A stretch of DNA of 5,977 bases. Source: Mageeibacillus sp. UBA1257 (lineage in GTDB: Bacteria; Bacillota; Clostridia; UBA1212; UBA1257). A model generated the notes under the pieces. That model saw nothing but the letters and a program-made list of their open reading frames with translations, was not told the DNA's origin and ran no database searches. The first letter of the stretch is position 1. Each line of letters begins with the position of its first letter. The stretch covers positions 1 through 5,977 of the forward strand of contig DBVT01000041.1 in assembly GCA_002308775.1 (NCBI GenBank), written 5' to 3'. This document shows positions 4,765 through 5,977 of the stretch, piece after piece. Position numbers and translations under genes: made by a program.

Positions 4765-5977
4765 TTATCCGACCTGTTCGAACATCTGGATGGATTCAAC
4801 GAGCATCTCGTAGTCGTAGTTGACCCAGCCGTACAGGCCCTTTACACCGAGGATGATCGAAGGCTCTGTTACGTCGTCCCCTGTCGTGATCGTAATGGAT
4901 TTTGTCTGCCATTCGTCCTTGGGTTCGAGTTTGATATAGTCGCCCTCTTTCGGATATGTGTTAGAACCGAGTTTGAATCCGAGTACGACAGCAGAGTCAT
5001 CATGTCCGAGTCCGCCGTCTTCAGTTCTGACTGTTCCCGTGAACTTGAATGTCGCTTTGATCTTGTATGTTGTATTGGGTTTCAGGTTCGCGTATCCGAT
5101 TCCGTAGAAGAACGGTGTATGTCTGTATCCCGCGTCTCCGCCTATCGTATGCAGGATAGCCGCTCCGTCTTCGCCGTTGGATACCTTAGTCTGTATAGCG
5201 GACTTCGATCCGAAAACTGCCACTCCGTCAAGAGTTGCGCCTGCGTTGCCGGACTGAGGCTCATAGATAGGTCCCCATATCTTGCCGTCAACATATGACC
5301 AGCAGTCCTGAACTATGATCTCATCGTCTGCAACGAAGTCGAGGATATCCTTTTCAACGATCTCGTACATTTCGATGTCTTCAACGAGCATCTCGTAGTC
5401 CCAGTTGATGCAGCCTGTGAGGCCGTTCGTTCCGAGAACTACAGCAGGATGAGCCATTCCCTCATCGCCTGTGTAGACTATGAGCTCCAGTGTCTGCCAT
5501 TCCTGTTTGGATTCGATCTCGACATAGTTTCCTTCAACAGGAGTGCCGCCGAGTCCGTCAATAAGACCAAAGATGATATGGGAGTTACTTCTTTCCGTGA
5601 GGAATGTTCCCGAAGCCATGAACGTAGCTTTCAGTCTGTATCTCGTGGCGGGTTTGAGTCCCGCGTATTCAACGCCGTATACATTCTGTCCGATTCTGAG
5701 TCCTCTGTCGCCGTCGACAGCATGTCTGATTACTGATCCCTGTTCGCCGTTCGAAAGTTCAACGACTGCTACTTCCCTGTGGGCGTAGATCTCAACGCCG
5801 TCAACAGTTGCTCCGTCTTCACTTCCGTGCGGTTCCTCAAGAGGTCCGCAGAATGCGCCGTCAACATATGACCATCCGTCACCTGTAATATGATCTTCAT
5901 CAGCTTCGAAGCCGAGCAGATCGTATGTTCCGGGTTCCGGTGTAGGTGTAGCCGTAGGCTCGGGAGTGGCAGTGGGA
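4765..5977 (-). CDS. Secreted-type protein, C-terminal part with tandem carbohydrate-binding-like modules (partial)
   Basis: The frame is open to the right edge, so 403 C-terminal residues are visible and the start is outside; the first ATG in view (5619) lies inside a module and is not the start. Residues 1-15 are a PTATPEPTATPTPEP linker, common in extracellular modular enzymes and surface proteins of Clostridia. Two homologous modules of about 194 residues follow (16-209 and 210-403). Each has WSYVDG near its start, a GLKPxTxY-KATF-type stretch (GLKPATRY / NLKPNTTY), EWQT followed by TGD, and YEMLVExIxMxE at its end. The pattern of a KPNTTY strand followed by W, TTGD and a final beta strand resembles CBM4/9-type jelly rolls of the galactose-binding-like fold. 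Ligand and catalytic identity cannot be told, since any enzyme domain lies beyond the edge. No dockerin or sortase signal is present at the C-terminus. The terminator at 4690-4726 ends it. Confidence 0.85.
   Translation of the reverse strand, partial: PTATPEPTATPTPEPGTYDLLGFEADEDHITGDGWSYVDGAFCGPLEEPHGSEDGATVDGVEIYAHREVAVVELSNGEQGSVIRHAVDGDRGLRIGQNVYGVEYAGLKPATRYRLKATFMASGTFLTERSNSHIIFGLIDGLGGTPVEGNYVEIESKQEWQTLELIVYTGDEGMAHPAVVLGTNGLTGCINWDYEMLVEDIEMYEIVEKDILDFVADDEIIVQDCWSYVDGKIWGPIYEPQSGNAGATLDGVAVFGSKSAIQTKVSNGEDGAAILHTIGGDAGYRHTPFFYGIGYANLKPNTTYKIKATFKFTGTVRTEDGGLGHDDSAVVLGFKLGSNTYPKEGDYIKLEPKDEWQTKSITITTGDDVTEPSIILGVKGLYGWVNYDYEMLVESIQMFEQVG
4768..5349 (-). repeat. Second copy of the tandem module (C-terminal)
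   Basis: This codes for residues 210-403 of the partial protein. It is homologous to 5350-5931. A 21-base stretch at 4795-4815 is identical to 5380-5400, an offset of 585 bp (195 codons), and an 18-base stretch at 5284-5301 matches 5857-5874. The copies have otherwise diverged clearly, so the duplication is old. Confidence 0.8.
5350..5931 (-). repeat. First copy of the tandem module
   Basis: This codes for residues 16-209 of the partial protein, directly after the Pro/Thr linker. The offset to the second copy is 585 bp at one end and 573 bp at the other, showing small in-frame length differences inside the module. Confidence 0.8.

Noticed and set aside
4768..5931. Repeated DNA blocks as CRISPR or a transposon
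   Set aside because: The repeats are in frame, have a 573-585 bp spacing and encode homologous protein modules; no short regularly spaced repeats or transposase occur.

Overview
The window looks like chromosomal DNA of a Bacillota (Clostridia-type) anaerobe, probably a gut or fibre-degrading lineage. This is inferred from strong GGAGG ribosome binding sites, sigma-A type promoters with 17-bp spacers, a CCA-encoding tRNA-Val of the clostridial type, and a secreted-type protein with a Pro/Thr linker and tandem carbohydrate-binding-like modules. No species can be named from the sequence alone.

All recognisable genes lie on the minus strand, so the window reads in transcription order from right to left. 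At 5977-4765 is the C-terminal part of a secreted-type protein: a Pro/Thr/Glu linker followed by two tandem ~194-residue beta-sandwich-like modules, ending at an intrinsic terminator (4690-4726). Next is gap (4526-3492), encoding type I glyceraldehyde-3-phosphate dehydrogenase. It has its own near-consensus promoter (4618-4590), a short leader with a stem-loop at the predicted 5' end, and an intrinsic terminator (3453-3411). A likely three-gene operon follows: serC (3373-2291, phosphoserine aminotransferase), a small membrane protein with a zinc ribbon (2250-1762), and an RlmI-like rRNA methyltransferase (1758-517). The last two genes are separated by 3 bp and look translationally coupled. No convincing terminator follows the methyltransferase. 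A tRNA-Val(CAC) gene (421-346) comes next, with a consensus promoter (470-442) and its own terminator (348-314).

The left 345 bases contain no credible protein gene but are rich in structure: a 29-bp perfect copy of the tRNA-Val 3' end and adjoining T-tract (139-167, original at 338-366), a set of helices between them that could form one multibranched RNA (159-306), a 20-bp hairpin with an 18-nt loop (78-135), and a two-way terminator (33-65). This is the least explained part of the window. It could be a remnant or small element inserted at a tRNA 3' end, a degenerate tRNA duplicate, or an interspersed structured repeat.

Functionally, gap and serC are close in central metabolism: GAPDH works in lower glycolysis and SerC draws on a 3-phosphoglycerate-derived intermediate. 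The methyltransferase and tRNA belong to translation. The secreted protein is probably unrelated to them and simply adjacent.
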